A stretch of DNA of 64,000 nt from Erythrobacter colymbi (GTDB taxonomy: Bacteria > Pseudomonadota > Alphaproteobacteria > Sphingomonadales > Sphingomonadaceae). The DNA lies in NCBI RefSeq assembly GCF_002155685.1, contig NZ_MUYK01000002.1:62001-126000 (forward strand), in the 5' to 3' direction. Positions 52,017 through 60,811 of this stretch are shown one piece after another. The position numbers and the translations under genes were made by a program. Every line of letters starts with the position of its first letter. Position 1 is the stretch's first letter. Under the pieces are notes generated by a model. The model searched no databases and had not been told where the DNA came from. It saw nothing but the letters and a program-made list of their open reading frames with translations.

Positions 52017-52553
52017 ATGCGGACGGTGTTCAGGGGTCTGATCGGCTTGGCACTGGCCGCCAGCGCGGTTCCGGCGCTTGCCGGCGAGAAGGATTGCCTG
52101 GCGAGCGCGAACCCCGCGTTCGGCGCGATGCTCGTCGACGAGTTTCTCGCGGCCGAGGGTCTGGGCGATGCGGCCAAGGTCGATTACCTCGCCCTCAGCC
52201 GCGCGCTCGACGCCTGCTTCGCAACCCATGCGGTCGCCGAGCAGGACGAGGACATCTTCCGCGAGATGAATGTCAGCAATGCCTTCGTCGCCGAAATGCG
52301 CGCCCGGCTTGTTGCGCAGGGCGTGAATGTCGACCTGCTCGACCGGCAGATGGCGCTCCACATCCGCAGCGCCGATTCCACCTTCGACGACATGATGGCA
52401 GCCGGCCTTGGCCCGGAGTTCGAAAAGGAGGTCGAGACCTTCGCCTATTCGGGCAAGGTTGAGCGCAAGCTGGCAACCGCGATGGTCGGTTCCTACGCGG
52501 GCGCCTTCCATTCGGCGCGGTCGGCGCAGCTGCGGTGGGACGCGCGCCGCTGA
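52017..52553 (+). CDS. Exported protein of unknown function
   Basis: This is a 178-residue protein with a signal peptide (GLIGLALAASAVPALAGEKD) and a mainly helical mature part with two cysteines (KDCLASA and DACFATH). I recognise no family. It follows fabG by 29 bp and is preceded by GGAGG. The 200 bp after it, up to dnaN, contain no gene; the dnaN promoter presumably lies there. Confidence 0.72.
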   Translation: MRTVFRGLIGLALAASAVPALAGEKDCLASANPAFGAMLVDEFLAAEGLGDAAKVDYLALSRALDACFATHAVAEQDEDIFREMNVSNAFVAEMRARLVAQGVNVDLLDRQMALHIRSADSTFDDMMAAGLGPEFEKEVETFAYSGKVERKLATAMVGSYAGAFHSARSAQLRWDARR

Positions 52554-52753
52554 TCGCGGCGGCGGAACCGGCGAAATCCCCCTGTAGCGGCCATGCCGCG
52601 AGCCAGCGCACCGCTTATCCCCAAGCCATGCTGTCCCAGAGGGCAATCGCGCTTGCCCGTGCCCGTCTTGGCGCTAAGGTTTTCGGGACTTTCCGGCGCT
52701 TGGGGGCGATTCCTCTCCCCTTACGCAACATACAGGACCGATAGGGACAAGCG

Positions 52754-53881
52754 ATGAAGGCCACGATCGAACGCGCGACGCTGCTGCGGTGCCTTTCCCA
52801 TGTTCAATCCGTGGTGGAGCGCCGCAACACAATTCCCATTCTTTCCAACGTGCTGATCGATGCCGATGCAGGCGGCTCCGTGCGGGTGATGGCGACCGAC
52901 CTCGATCTCCAGGTGGTCGAAACCATGAGCGCCGCCTCGGTCGACCAGCCCGGCGCGATCACCGTTTCCGCGCACCTGCTGTTCGACATCGCGCGCAAGC
53001 TGCCCGAAGGAAGCCAGGTCAGCCTCACCACCAACGACAACCGTCTGGAAGTGAAGGCCGGCCGTTCGAACTTCAAGCTGCCGACCCTGCCGCGCGACGA
53101 CTTCCCCGTGATCGTCGAAGGCGATCTGCCGACCAGCTTCGAACTGCCCGCGCGCATGCTCGCCGAGCTGATCGACCGCACCCGCTTCGCGATCTCGACC
53201 GAGGAAACGCGCTACTACCTCAACGGCATTTTCCTGCACGTCACCGACGAGGACGAGCCGCTGCTGAAGGCCGCCGCGACCGATGGTCACCGCCTCGCGC
53301 GCTTCACCCTGCCGCGCCCGGAAGGCGCTGCCGGAATGCCCGACGTGATCGTGCCCCGCAAGGCCGTCGGCGAGCTGCGCAAGCTCCTCGAAGAGGCATT
53401 GGACGGCAATGTGCTGGTCGACCTGTCGGCGAGCAAGATCCGCTTCACGCTGGGCGGCGAGGGCGGGGTGGTGCTCACCTCCAAGCTGATCGACGGCACC
53501 TTCCCCGATTACAGCCGCGTGATCCCGACCGCGAACGACAAGCTGCTCAAGGTCGATCCCAAGCTGTTCTACTCGGGCGTGGACCGCGTTGCGACCATCG
53601 CCACCGAGAAGACCCGTGCGGTCAAGATCGGGCTCGACAATGACCGCGTGACGCTTTCGGTCACCTCGCCCGACAACGGCACGGCGGCCGAAGAGCTGAT
53701 GGCCGAGTACAAGGCCGAAGGGCTCGAGATCGGGTTCAACGCCAATTATCTCAAGGACATCCTCGGCCAGATCGACAACGACACGGTGGAACTCCACCTC
53801 GCTGACGCCGGCGCGCCGACGCTGATCCGCGAGAACGACCAGGCGCGCGCGCTCTACGTGCTGATGCCGATGCGGGTGTGA
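52754..53881 (+). CDS. dnaN: DNA polymerase III beta subunit (sliding clamp)
   Basis: This encodes the beta clamp. It has 375 residues in three repeated domains, start MKATIERATLLRCLSHVQSVVERRNTIPILSNVLI. The helices and strands VMATDLDLQV, RYYLNGIFLHV, TDGHRLA, and the C-terminal YVLMPMRV (binding-cleft P-M-R) are all classic. It is transcribed alone rather than beside dnaA, which is usual in alphaproteobacteria. Confidence 0.97.
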   Translation: MKATIERATLLRCLSHVQSVVERRNTIPILSNVLIDADAGGSVRVMATDLDLQVVETMSAASVDQPGAITVSAHLLFDIARKLPEGSQVSLTTNDNRLEVKAGRSNFKLPTLPRDDFPVIVEGDLPTSFELPARMLAELIDRTRFAISTEETRYYLNGIFLHVTDEDEPLLKAAATDGHRLARFTLPRPEGAAGMPDVIVPRKAVGELRKLLEEALDGNVLVDLSASKIRFTLGGEGGVVLTSKLIDGTFPDYSRVIPTANDKLLKVDPKLFYSGVDRVATIATEKTRAVKIGLDNDRVTLSVTSPDNGTAAEELMAEYKAEGLEIGFNANYLKDILGQIDNDTVELHLADAGAPTLIRENDQARALYVLMPMRV

Positions 53882-53910
53882 TCCCCGCCACATAAGGGAG
53901 GGGAAAGGCG

Positions 53911-54993
53911 ATGAACGCCACCGAAGTCCATGTCCGCAAGGCCGCGCTGACCGATGCTGCGCTGGCCGAGGTGCCGCTCGCCCCGCTCGGCGACGGCGAA
54001 GTGCGGCTTGCGATCGAGAGCTTCTCGGTCACCGCCAACAACGTCACCTATGCGGTGGTGGGCGACGGGTTCAAGTATTGGGACTTCTTCCCCGCTCCCG
54101 ATGGCCTCGGCATCGTGCCGATGTGGGGCCATGCGCGGGTGATCGAGAGCCGCCATCCCGACATCGCCGAGGGCGAGCGGGTCTATGGCTACCTGCCGAT
54201 GGCGAGCCACCTCGATGTGCTCCCCGGACGGGTGAGTGCCGGGGGCTTCACCGACATGGCCGCGCACCGCCAGCCGATGAGCCCGGTCTACAACAGCTAC
54301 ACGCGCCTTGCCGCCGATCCCGAGCATGATCCGGCGCGCGAGGCGGAGCGGATGATCTTCGGCCCGCTGTTCCGCACCGGCTTCCTGATCGAATACTTCC
54401 TGCGCGGGGTCGACTGGTTCGGGGCGGAGCAGCTGGTCGTCACCAGCGCCTCGTCCAAGACCGCGATGGGCCTCGCCAGCGTCGCGCGGCAGTCCTCGCC
54501 GGGGATCAGGCGCGTCGGCCTGACCTCGAAGGGCAATGTCGCCTTCGTCGAGGCGAGCGGGCTTTACGATTCTGTCGTCGCCTATGACGATCTGGCGAGC
54601 CTCGCGGCGGTGCCCTCGGTCAGTGTCGACTTTGCCGGCAATGCCGAGCTGCTGGGGCGCATCCACCACCATTTCGGCGAGGCGCTGATGCAATCGGTGC
54701 TGGTCGGCGCGACCCATATCGAGGCGCGCTCGGTGTTCGGCCAGAATGCGCCGCTGCCCGGCCCCAAGCCGCAGCTGTTCTTCGCCCCGGACCACGCGGT
54801 CGCCTTCTTCAAGGCGCACGGGCCGGAGGAAGGCGGCAAGCTCGTCGCCGCCGCATGGCGCGAGTTCCTGAAGGCGGCCGAAGGCACCATCGCGATCGAG
54901 CGCCACAAGGGCCTCGTCGCCGCGCGCGATGTGTTCACCAGCATGGTCGCCGGGCAGATCGACCCCGCCAAGGGCATCGTCATCGAGCCCTGA
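53911..54993 (+). CDS. DUF2855 family protein
   Basis: This is a 360-residue protein of the DUF2855 family, a distant relative of the MDR oxidoreductases. The N-domain reads EVRLAIESFSVTANNVTYAVVGDGFKYWDFF in parts, with no zinc ligands. The middle part has VVTSASSKTAMGLA in place of the normal GxGxxG dinucleotide loop. Function unknown. It lies 29 bp after dnaN, with its own GGGAGGGG site, and ends in a strong terminator. Confidence 0.88.
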   Translation: MNATEVHVRKAALTDAALAEVPLAPLGDGEVRLAIESFSVTANNVTYAVVGDGFKYWDFFPAPDGLGIVPMWGHARVIESRHPDIAEGERVYGYLPMASHLDVLPGRVSAGGFTDMAAHRQPMSPVYNSYTRLAADPEHDPAREAERMIFGPLFRTGFLIEYFLRGVDWFGAEQLVVTSASSKTAMGLASVARQSSPGIRRVGLTSKGNVAFVEASGLYDSVVAYDDLASLAAVPSVSVDFAGNAELLGRIHHHFGEALMQSVLVGATHIEARSVFGQNAPLPGPKPQLFFAPDHAVAFFKAHGPEEGGKLVAAAWREFLKAAEGTIAIERHKGLVAARDVFTSMVAGQIDPAKGIVIEP

Positions 54994-55005
54994 GGGCGGG
55001 ACACG

Positions 55006-55041
55006 AAAAAGGGCGGCACCCAACCGGGGCCGCCCTTTTTT
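55006..55041. terminator. Bidirectional rho-independent terminator
   Basis: The stem AAAAAGGGCGGC paired with GCCGCCCTTTTT has T-runs on both strands and lies between the convergent DUF2855 and phaZ genes, so it can end both transcripts. Confidence 0.92.
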
Positions 55042-55068
55042 GTTACGGAATGCGCGGTACTCCCGAAA

Positions 55069-55929
55069 TCACGCCGCCGCGCGTCCCGCTTCCTTGGCCG
55101 TCTCCGGCGCATCGAGGAACTCGCGGATCGCCGCCACGCTCTCGTCCGCGTGGGTCAGCAGGAACAGGTGCCCGCCGCCTGCGAAGGTGATCAGCCGCGA
55201 ATTGGGGATCATCGCCTTCAGGATCTTGCCGTTGATCAGCGGGACGATCTGGTCTTCCTCGCCCATCATGATCAGCGTTTCCTTGCTCATAAAGGGGAGG
55301 GCGGGAAGGCTCGTCCAGCCGAGCATGCACATCAGCTGGTACATGTAGCCGCGCGGGGAGGGGGGCTTCAGCCGGCCGATGTGGCTCGACTTGTGGTCCT
55401 GCCCGTCGGTCTCGGTGAGGCCGCCGTAGAGCGTCTTGAAATGCTTCGCCATGAACTCGGGGTCCACATAGCGGCGCGGATCGGCCATCTTGGTGAAGGC
55501 GGCGGGGTTGCCCGGCACCATCAGCATCCCCGGCGTGGTCGCGATCAGGGTGAGCCGCCGGGTGCGGCCCGGGTGCTGGAGCGCGAAGTGCTGCGCCATC
55601 GCGCCGCCCCACGAGACGCCCATCACGTCGACCTCGTCGAGCCCGAACCTGTCGAGCAGCTGGGCGGCGGTCCAGCTCATGGTGAAGGGGTTGTAGGGCA
55701 CCAGCGGATCGGGCGATTCGCCCGTGCCCGGCATGTCGAACATGATGAAGCCGCGCTCGGGCATGGTCGCCGCCAGAGGGGCCACCGCTTCGATATTCGC
55801 GCCGATGCCGTTGAAGAACAGAACCGGCAGATGGTCGGAGGGCATATCGAGCCGCCAGGCAGCAGTCCGTAGCGTCCGGCCGCCCACTTGCTCCATCGAG
55901 ACGACCGCGTCGTCCATGGGATTGGTCAC
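55069..55929 (-). CDS. phaZ: Intracellular PHA depolymerase-like alpha/beta hydrolase
   Basis: This is a 286-residue hydrolase closely resembling Pseudomonas medium-chain-length PHA depolymerase PhaZ. Shared features are FFNGIGANIEAVAPL, GVSWGGAMAQHFAL (nucleophile), MVPGNPAAF, ADPRRYV, DQIVPLINGKIL and GGGHLFLLTHADE. It should hydrolyse stored polyester granules. The GTG at 55929 has AAAGGA upstream; an ATG 12 bases later is the alternative. It is downstream of phaC on the same strand with a 134-bp gap. Confidence 0.88.
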   Translation of the reverse strand: MTNPMDDAVVSMEQVGGRTLRTAAWRLDMPSDHLPVLFFNGIGANIEAVAPLAATMPERGFIMFDMPGTGESPDPLVPYNPFTMSWTAAQLLDRFGLDEVDVMGVSWGGAMAQHFALQHPGRTRRLTLIATTPGMLMVPGNPAAFTKMADPRRYVDPEFMAKHFKTLYGGLTETDGQDHKSSHIGRLKPPSPRGYMYQLMCMLGWTSLPALPFMSKETLIMMGEEDQIVPLINGKILKAMIPNSRLITFAGGGHLFLLTHADESVAAIREFLDAPETAKEAGRAAA

Positions 55930-56063
55930 GTATTCACGTCCTTTCTGCGCCCTCCCGAAAGGAGGGCGGGTTGGGCGCGCACGCCGATCCCATAGCGCGC
56001 GCGCCCACAAGCTTTTGCGTCGGCATACCGGTGCCGGAACGCCTGTGACGCAGGTTCCCTGTA

Positions 56064-57761
56064 TCAGACTTCTTCGACGACGTAGAGTCCCGGCGCCTTT
56101 TCCATCGGCGTGTAGGTGGCATTGCCGAGCGCGGCCGGCGCGGCCTTCTTCTTGCCCGAGCGCTTCTGCACCCATTCCATCCACAGCGGCCACCAGCTGC
56201 CCTTGACCTCTTCGGTGCCCTGCAGCCACTCGTCGGCGGTCTCGGGGAGCTTGCCGGGCTTGGCCTGCACGAAATACTTGGCCTTGGGGTTGCCCGGCGG
56301 GTTGAGGATCGCCTGCATGTGGCCGCTCTGCGAGAGGACGTAAGTCACGTCCTTCGATCCGAACAGCTGGGTCGAACGGTAGGTCGCCTTCCAGGGCGTG
56401 ATGTGATCGGTCACCCCGCCGAGGATGAAGAGGTCTGCGGTCACCTTGCTGAGGTCGACCTTGTGTCCGGCCATCTCGACCTCGCCCTTCTTGGTGAAGG
56501 CGAGGGTTTCGAACAGGGTCAGGAAGTCGCCCATCAGGCTGGATGAGAGGTTGGTGGCATCCGCGTTCCAGAACAGCACGTCGAAGGCCGGCGGGTCCTG
56601 CCCGAGCAGGTAGTTGTTGATGACGTAGTTCCAGATGAGATCGTTCGGGCGCAGCCAGGCGAAGCCGCGCGCCAAGTCGTCAGCCTTGATCACTCCCTGC
56701 TTCATCGCGCGCTGGCGGGCGAGCTGCATCCCGTTCTCGCTGACCAGCGACCCGGCCTCGATATCGGTCGGTTTGGGGTGGAGCACGCAGACCATCAGCG
56801 TCAGCGAGCCGAGGATCGGATTGCCGGTTGCGGCGAGCTTGGATGCCAGCACCGAAGCGGTCTGCCCGCCCGAGCAACCGGCCGAAACGTTGACCTTCTT
56901 CGACCCCGTGACCGAAGAGACCACCTCCAGCGCCTTCTCGCAGGCCGAGATGTAGTCATCCATGCCCCAGTGGCCCTGATCCTTGGACGGATTGCGCCAC
57001 GAGATCACGAAGGTCTGCACCCCGTTGTCGACCTGCCACTTGATCACCGATTTGTCCGGCGACAGGTCGTTGATGTACATCTTGTTGATCTGCGGCGGGA
57101 TCGTCAGCTGAGGAATTTCATACACTTCCTCGGTGGTCGGCGCATATTGCAGCACCTCCATGATCTCGTCGCGGTAGACGACATTGCCCTTCGAAGTCGC
57201 GATGTTCTCGCCAATCTTGAACGGGCGCTTGTCGACCTGGCTGACCATGCCCTTGTTGTGGACGAGGTCGTTATAGGCGTTCTGGAGCCCCTTGATGAGG
57301 CTCAAACCGCCCGAATTGATGATCTGCTTCTGCGCCGTGGGGTTGCCGATCAGCGAGTTGGTGGGCGCGAGGCCATCAAGGATGATGTTGGCGATGAAGT
57401 TCGCGCGGTTGCGTTCCAGCTCGTCGAGCTCGAGCTCTTCGAGCCAGTTCCTCATGCCCTTCTGCACGGCGAGGTAATATTGTGCGCCGGCGCGGAAGAA
57501 CGGGTTGTACTGCCACGCCGGGTCCATGAACCGCTTGTCCTTGGGATCGGGGGCAAGCTCGCTCTTGCCGGTCATGATCTTGACCATGTCCTGCGCCATC
57601 GCGGTGCCGTGCCGCAGGAAGCGCGAGGGGTCCGAGGCGGTCTCGCGCAGCAACAGCGCGACCGCGCTGACAAAATCCTCGCGCGCCAGGCCTACCAGCG
57701 GCCCGAGGGCGTTGGTGGACTGGGCTGCTTCGTTCTCGAGCTTCACTTCGCTGCGTGCCAT
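56064..57761 (-). CDS. phaC: Class II-like poly(3-hydroxyalkanoate) synthase
   Basis: This polymerises 3-hydroxyacyl-CoA into storage polyester. It has 565 residues. The lipase-like box is SAGCSGGQT with Cys296, then Asp452 (GVTDHITPW) and His481 (QSGHMQAILNPPGNPKAKY). Positions and flanking sequence closely follow the Pseudomonas class II enzymes, which favour medium-chain monomers, rather than class I (GYCxGG). ATG 57761 follows AGGAGAAGGGG. phaZ lies downstream; no phasin or phaR gene is nearby. Confidence 0.93.
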   Translation of the reverse strand: MARSEVKLENEAAQSTNALGPLVGLAREDFVSAVALLLRETASDPSRFLRHGTAMAQDMVKIMTGKSELAPDPKDKRFMDPAWQYNPFFRAGAQYYLAVQKGMRNWLEELELDELERNRANFIANIILDGLAPTNSLIGNPTAQKQIINSGGLSLIKGLQNAYNDLVHNKGMVSQVDKRPFKIGENIATSKGNVVYRDEIMEVLQYAPTTEEVYEIPQLTIPPQINKMYINDLSPDKSVIKWQVDNGVQTFVISWRNPSKDQGHWGMDDYISACEKALEVVSSVTGSKKVNVSAGCSGGQTASVLASKLAATGNPILGSLTLMVCVLHPKPTDIEAGSLVSENGMQLARQRAMKQGVIKADDLARGFAWLRPNDLIWNYVINNYLLGQDPPAFDVLFWNADATNLSSSLMGDFLTLFETLAFTKKGEVEMAGHKVDLSKVTADLFILGGVTDHITPWKATYRSTQLFGSKDVTYVLSQSGHMQAILNPPGNPKAKYFVQAKPGKLPETADEWLQGTEEVKGSWWPLWMEWVQKRSGKKKAAPAALGNATYTPMEKAPGLYVVEEV

Positions 57762-57963
57762 GGGATCCCCTTCTCCTGACCTTGCGGGCGCCGCTTCGCG
57801 CGGCTGTGTCCTTGTCGCCGGTCGTGGGTCCGAGAATGCAGACTTGGATGCCAAGTTGCAAGCGTGTGCTGGGGCAGGCTCGCGCGGCCCGGGCAGCACG
57901 TGGTGAAAGAATTAGGGATGCCGGTTAACGCTTTTATCAACCATCTTCTGGCATGGGACGAGG

Positions 57964-60687
57964 ATGGCTGGGGAACCTATCAGAAAATTTGCGACGCATA
58001 ACCCGCGCCCCATCGGCAGCGGACGGGACCTGCGTTCGGTCGCCAAGGAAAAGGCCAACCTCGAAGCGGGTGCAAACGATTTGCGCGCCCGCGGCGAGCG
58101 GCGCGGGCCCGAGCGGCTGCGCCCGGAACGGGCCGGCGGGCTGCAACAGGCGATCGACGAGCCGGCGAGCGAGCAGAACTTCTTCCTGCCGCGCGAAGCG
58201 GGCGGGATGACCCTGTTCCTGATCGCCGCTTTCAGCATGGCCGCCGTCGTCCACCAGGGCCTTCCCTCGACGATGACGCTGAGCTTCGCGCTTGCATCGG
58301 CCACCCTGTTCGCCTGCGGTTCTCTCTTCGCCCGGAACGAGCGCCAGGCTGCGACCCACGGCTTGGCACGGCTGACGATCGTCATTGTCGGCATCGTCCT
58401 GCCGATGGCCTGCGCGGGCTTCGCGCTGGCCTTGTGGGTGGGCGAGGGGCTGCCGTGGCAATGGGCCATCGCCACGCTGGTCTGCGTCAATGCCGCGGCG
58501 GCCGCGCTGTTCGACATGCGCATCATCTCGCTGTTCTGCGCCAAGATCGCGAGCTGGGCTGGGTTCGCCGTGCTGGCGCCCGAAAACGTCACCTATGCCG
58601 CGGTGATCGCCGCCGCGCTGACCCTTTCGCTGATCGCGCGTCTGGAATGGAAGGCCGCCCAGCGCCGCCGCCACGCCCGCGAGGCGCGCGAGAGGGTCGC
58701 GGCCCGCGCCGAGGACATTCTGCGCAGCTTCGAGGAGACGGGGCAGGGCTGGTTCTGGGAAACCGACCGCCGCGGTCTCATCACCTATATCTCGCCCAAG
58801 GCGGCGACCGTGCTCGGCAAGACCTCGGACGAGGTCGTGGGCTGCCCGCTGTCGGAAATCGTCGACCCCTCGCAAGGCGCCGCCGACGCGGAGCGCACGC
58901 TTGCGTTCCACCTCTCGGCCCGTTCGGCCTTCCACGATGTCGAGGTGCGCGCTGCCACCACCGGCGACGAACGCTGGTGGGCGCTGGCCGGCCGTCCGGT
59001 CTATGACAGCTACAAGAACTTCTGCGGCTTCCGCGGCCACGGAACCGACCTCACCGAAAAGCGCCGCAGCGAACAGCAGGTCTCGCGCCTCGCGCATTAC
59101 GATTCGCTCACCGGCCTCGCCAACCGCGTGCAGATGAGCCACGCGCTCGAGCAGATCCTTGCCGCTCCCAGCGGGCGCGAGCGCAGCTGCGCAGTGCTGA
59201 TGCTCGATCTCGACCGCTTCAAGCACGTCAACGATACCCTCGGCCACCCGGCGGGCGACGCGCTGCTCAAGCAGGTGGCGCAGCGGCTCGAACGCGCGAT
59301 CGGCGGGGCAGGGCGCTGCGGGCGTCTGGGCGGCGACGAATTCCAGGTGATCGTGCCGGGCGACCAGACCCGCACTTCGCTCGGCAACATGGCGGCGGAG
59401 ATCATCGCCTCGCTGTCGCAGCCCTATTCGATCCAGGGCCAGAGCGTGGTGATCGGCGCGTCGGTCGGTATCGCCGTCGCGCCCGAGCATGGCACCAACA
59501 GCGAAGAGCTGATCCGCAACGTCGACCTTGCGCTGTATGCCGCCAAGGACGCCGGGCGCGGGGTGTTCCGCTTCTACGCCGAAGACCTGCACGCCGCCGC
59601 CGAAGAGCGCGCCGAGCTGGAGCAGGACCTGCGCGACGCGATCGCCAAGGGCGAGCTCGAGCTCTATTACCAGCCGGTCGTCTATGCCGCGAACGAGAAG
59701 ATCGTCGGCTTCGAGGCGCTGATGCGCTGGCACCACCCCAAGCGCGGGTGGATCAGCCCGGCCAAGTTCGTGCCCATCGCTGAGGATGCTGGCCTGATCG
59801 ACCGGATCGGCCAGTGGGCGCTGCGCACCGCCTGCGCCGACCTCGCGCGCTGGCCGCGCTCGATCCGCTGCGCAGTCAACGTCTCGGCGCTGCAATTCGC
59901 CAACCCCGATCTGCCCAACATCGTCGCCAATGCGCTCGCCCATAGCGGCGTGGCGCCCTCGCGGCTCGAGCTGGAAATCACCGAAAGCGTGTTCCTCAAC
60001 GACAGCTCGGGCACGGACGCGATGTTCAAGGCGCTGAAGCGGGTCGGCGTGCGTCTCGCGCTCGACGATTTCGGCACCGGCTATTCCTCGCTCGGCTATC
60101 TGAAGAAGGCGCCGTTCGACAAGATCAAGATCGACCGCAGCTTCGTGCAGGGCGCGACCGAGGAAGGCAGCCGCAACGGCGCGATCATCGCCTCGATTAC
60201 CTCGCTCGCCGAAGCGCTGCACATGGACACGACCGCCGAAGGCGTGGAGACGCTCGACGAGCTCGAGCTTGTGCGCCTGCTCGGCTGTTCGCACATCCAG
60301 GGTTATATCTACTTCAAGCCGATGAACGCCTCGGACGCGACCGCGCTTGTCTCGGGCGATCTCGTCGCCGAGGCCGATGGCCCGCAGTCCGCCCGTGCGC
60401 CGCGCCAGAACCTGCTGCGCCGTGTCGTGGTGGTCCACAACGGCAACCGCCTCAATGCGACGCTCCGCAACATCTCCGAAAGCGGGGCGATGATCGAAGG
60501 GCTGTGGAACATGCCCGCCGGCAGCGCGGTGCGGGTCGAATTTTCCGCCGACAAGACAGTCACCGCACAGGTGCGCTGGTCGCGCGAAAACCGCGTCGGG
60601 ATCGAATTCCACCAGCCCCTGCGCCGCCGCGCGGATGGCTCCTTCGCGGTGCTCAAGGGCCCGGCGACCGGTTCGGCAGGCTGGTAA
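57964..60687 (+). CDS. Membrane PAS-GGDEF-EAL-PilZ cyclic-di-GMP protein
   Basis: This is a 907-residue protein. After a charged N-terminus come about five membrane helices (80-215), a PAS domain (about 235-365), a GGDEF domain with RLGGDEFQV, an EAL domain and a C-terminal PilZ-like domain (about 805-895, beginning NLLRRVVVVHNGNRLNATLRNIS). The EAL catalytic set is intact: FEALMRW, VNVSALQF, LELEITES, LDDFGTGYSSL, IKIDRSF and AEGVET. No RxxD inhibition site is seen before GGDEF. It may make and break c-di-GMP, or use GGDEF to bind GTP and drive the EAL. Confidence 0.93.
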   Translation: MAGEPIRKFATHNPRPIGSGRDLRSVAKEKANLEAGANDLRARGERRGPERLRPERAGGLQQAIDEPASEQNFFLPREAGGMTLFLIAAFSMAAVVHQGLPSTMTLSFALASATLFACGSLFARNERQAATHGLARLTIVIVGIVLPMACAGFALALWVGEGLPWQWAIATLVCVNAAAAALFDMRIISLFCAKIASWAGFAVLAPENVTYAAVIAAALTLSLIARLEWKAAQRRRHAREARERVAARAEDILRSFEETGQGWFWETDRRGLITYISPKAATVLGKTSDEVVGCPLSEIVDPSQGAADAERTLAFHLSARSAFHDVEVRAATTGDERWWALAGRPVYDSYKNFCGFRGHGTDLTEKRRSEQQVSRLAHYDSLTGLANRVQMSHALEQILAAPSGRERSCAVLMLDLDRFKHVNDTLGHPAGDALLKQVAQRLERAIGGAGRCGRLGGDEFQVIVPGDQTRTSLGNMAAEIIASLSQPYSIQGQSVVIGASVGIAVAPEHGTNSEELIRNVDLALYAAKDAGRGVFRFYAEDLHAAAEERAELEQDLRDAIAKGELELYYQPVVYAANEKIVGFEALMRWHHPKRGWISPAKFVPIAEDAGLIDRIGQWALRTACADLARWPRSIRCAVNVSALQFANPDLPNIVANALAHSGVAPSRLELEITESVFLNDSSGTDAMFKALKRVGVRLALDDFGTGYSSLGYLKKAPFDKIKIDRSFVQGATEEGSRNGAIIASITSLAEALHMDTTAEGVETLDELELVRLLGCSHIQGYIYFKPMNASDATALVSGDLVAEADGPQSARAPRQNLLRRVVVVHNGNRLNATLRNISESGAMIEGLWNMPAGSAVRVEFSADKTVTAQVRWSRENRVGIEFHQPLRRRADGSFAVLKGPATGSAGW

Positions 60688-60811
60688 AGGCGTTCCTTTC
60701 GCCGCGTGTTAGGCAAAGCCTTTAGCCAAAAAATAACCATCGGGCTTTAGGTCTCGGAAAACCCGGCGGCGTCCCCGATGCCGGCCAGAGGTCTGGAGGT
60801 TTGCCCGCGAG

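Noticed and set aside
57905..57945. TTAA-containing stretch before the GGDEF gene as a CtrA site
   Set aside because: Only one good half-site (GTTAACG) is present; the second half does not match TTAA at the required seven-base spacing.
57937..60612. 891-codon open frame antisense to the first GGDEF-EAL gene
   Set aside because: Its translation is rich in Arg, His, Ala, Gly and Asp with no domain, and it mirrors codon third-position GC of the real gene on the other strand. The same applies to the long antisense frames at 60722-63016, 33923-36304 and 24924-26933.
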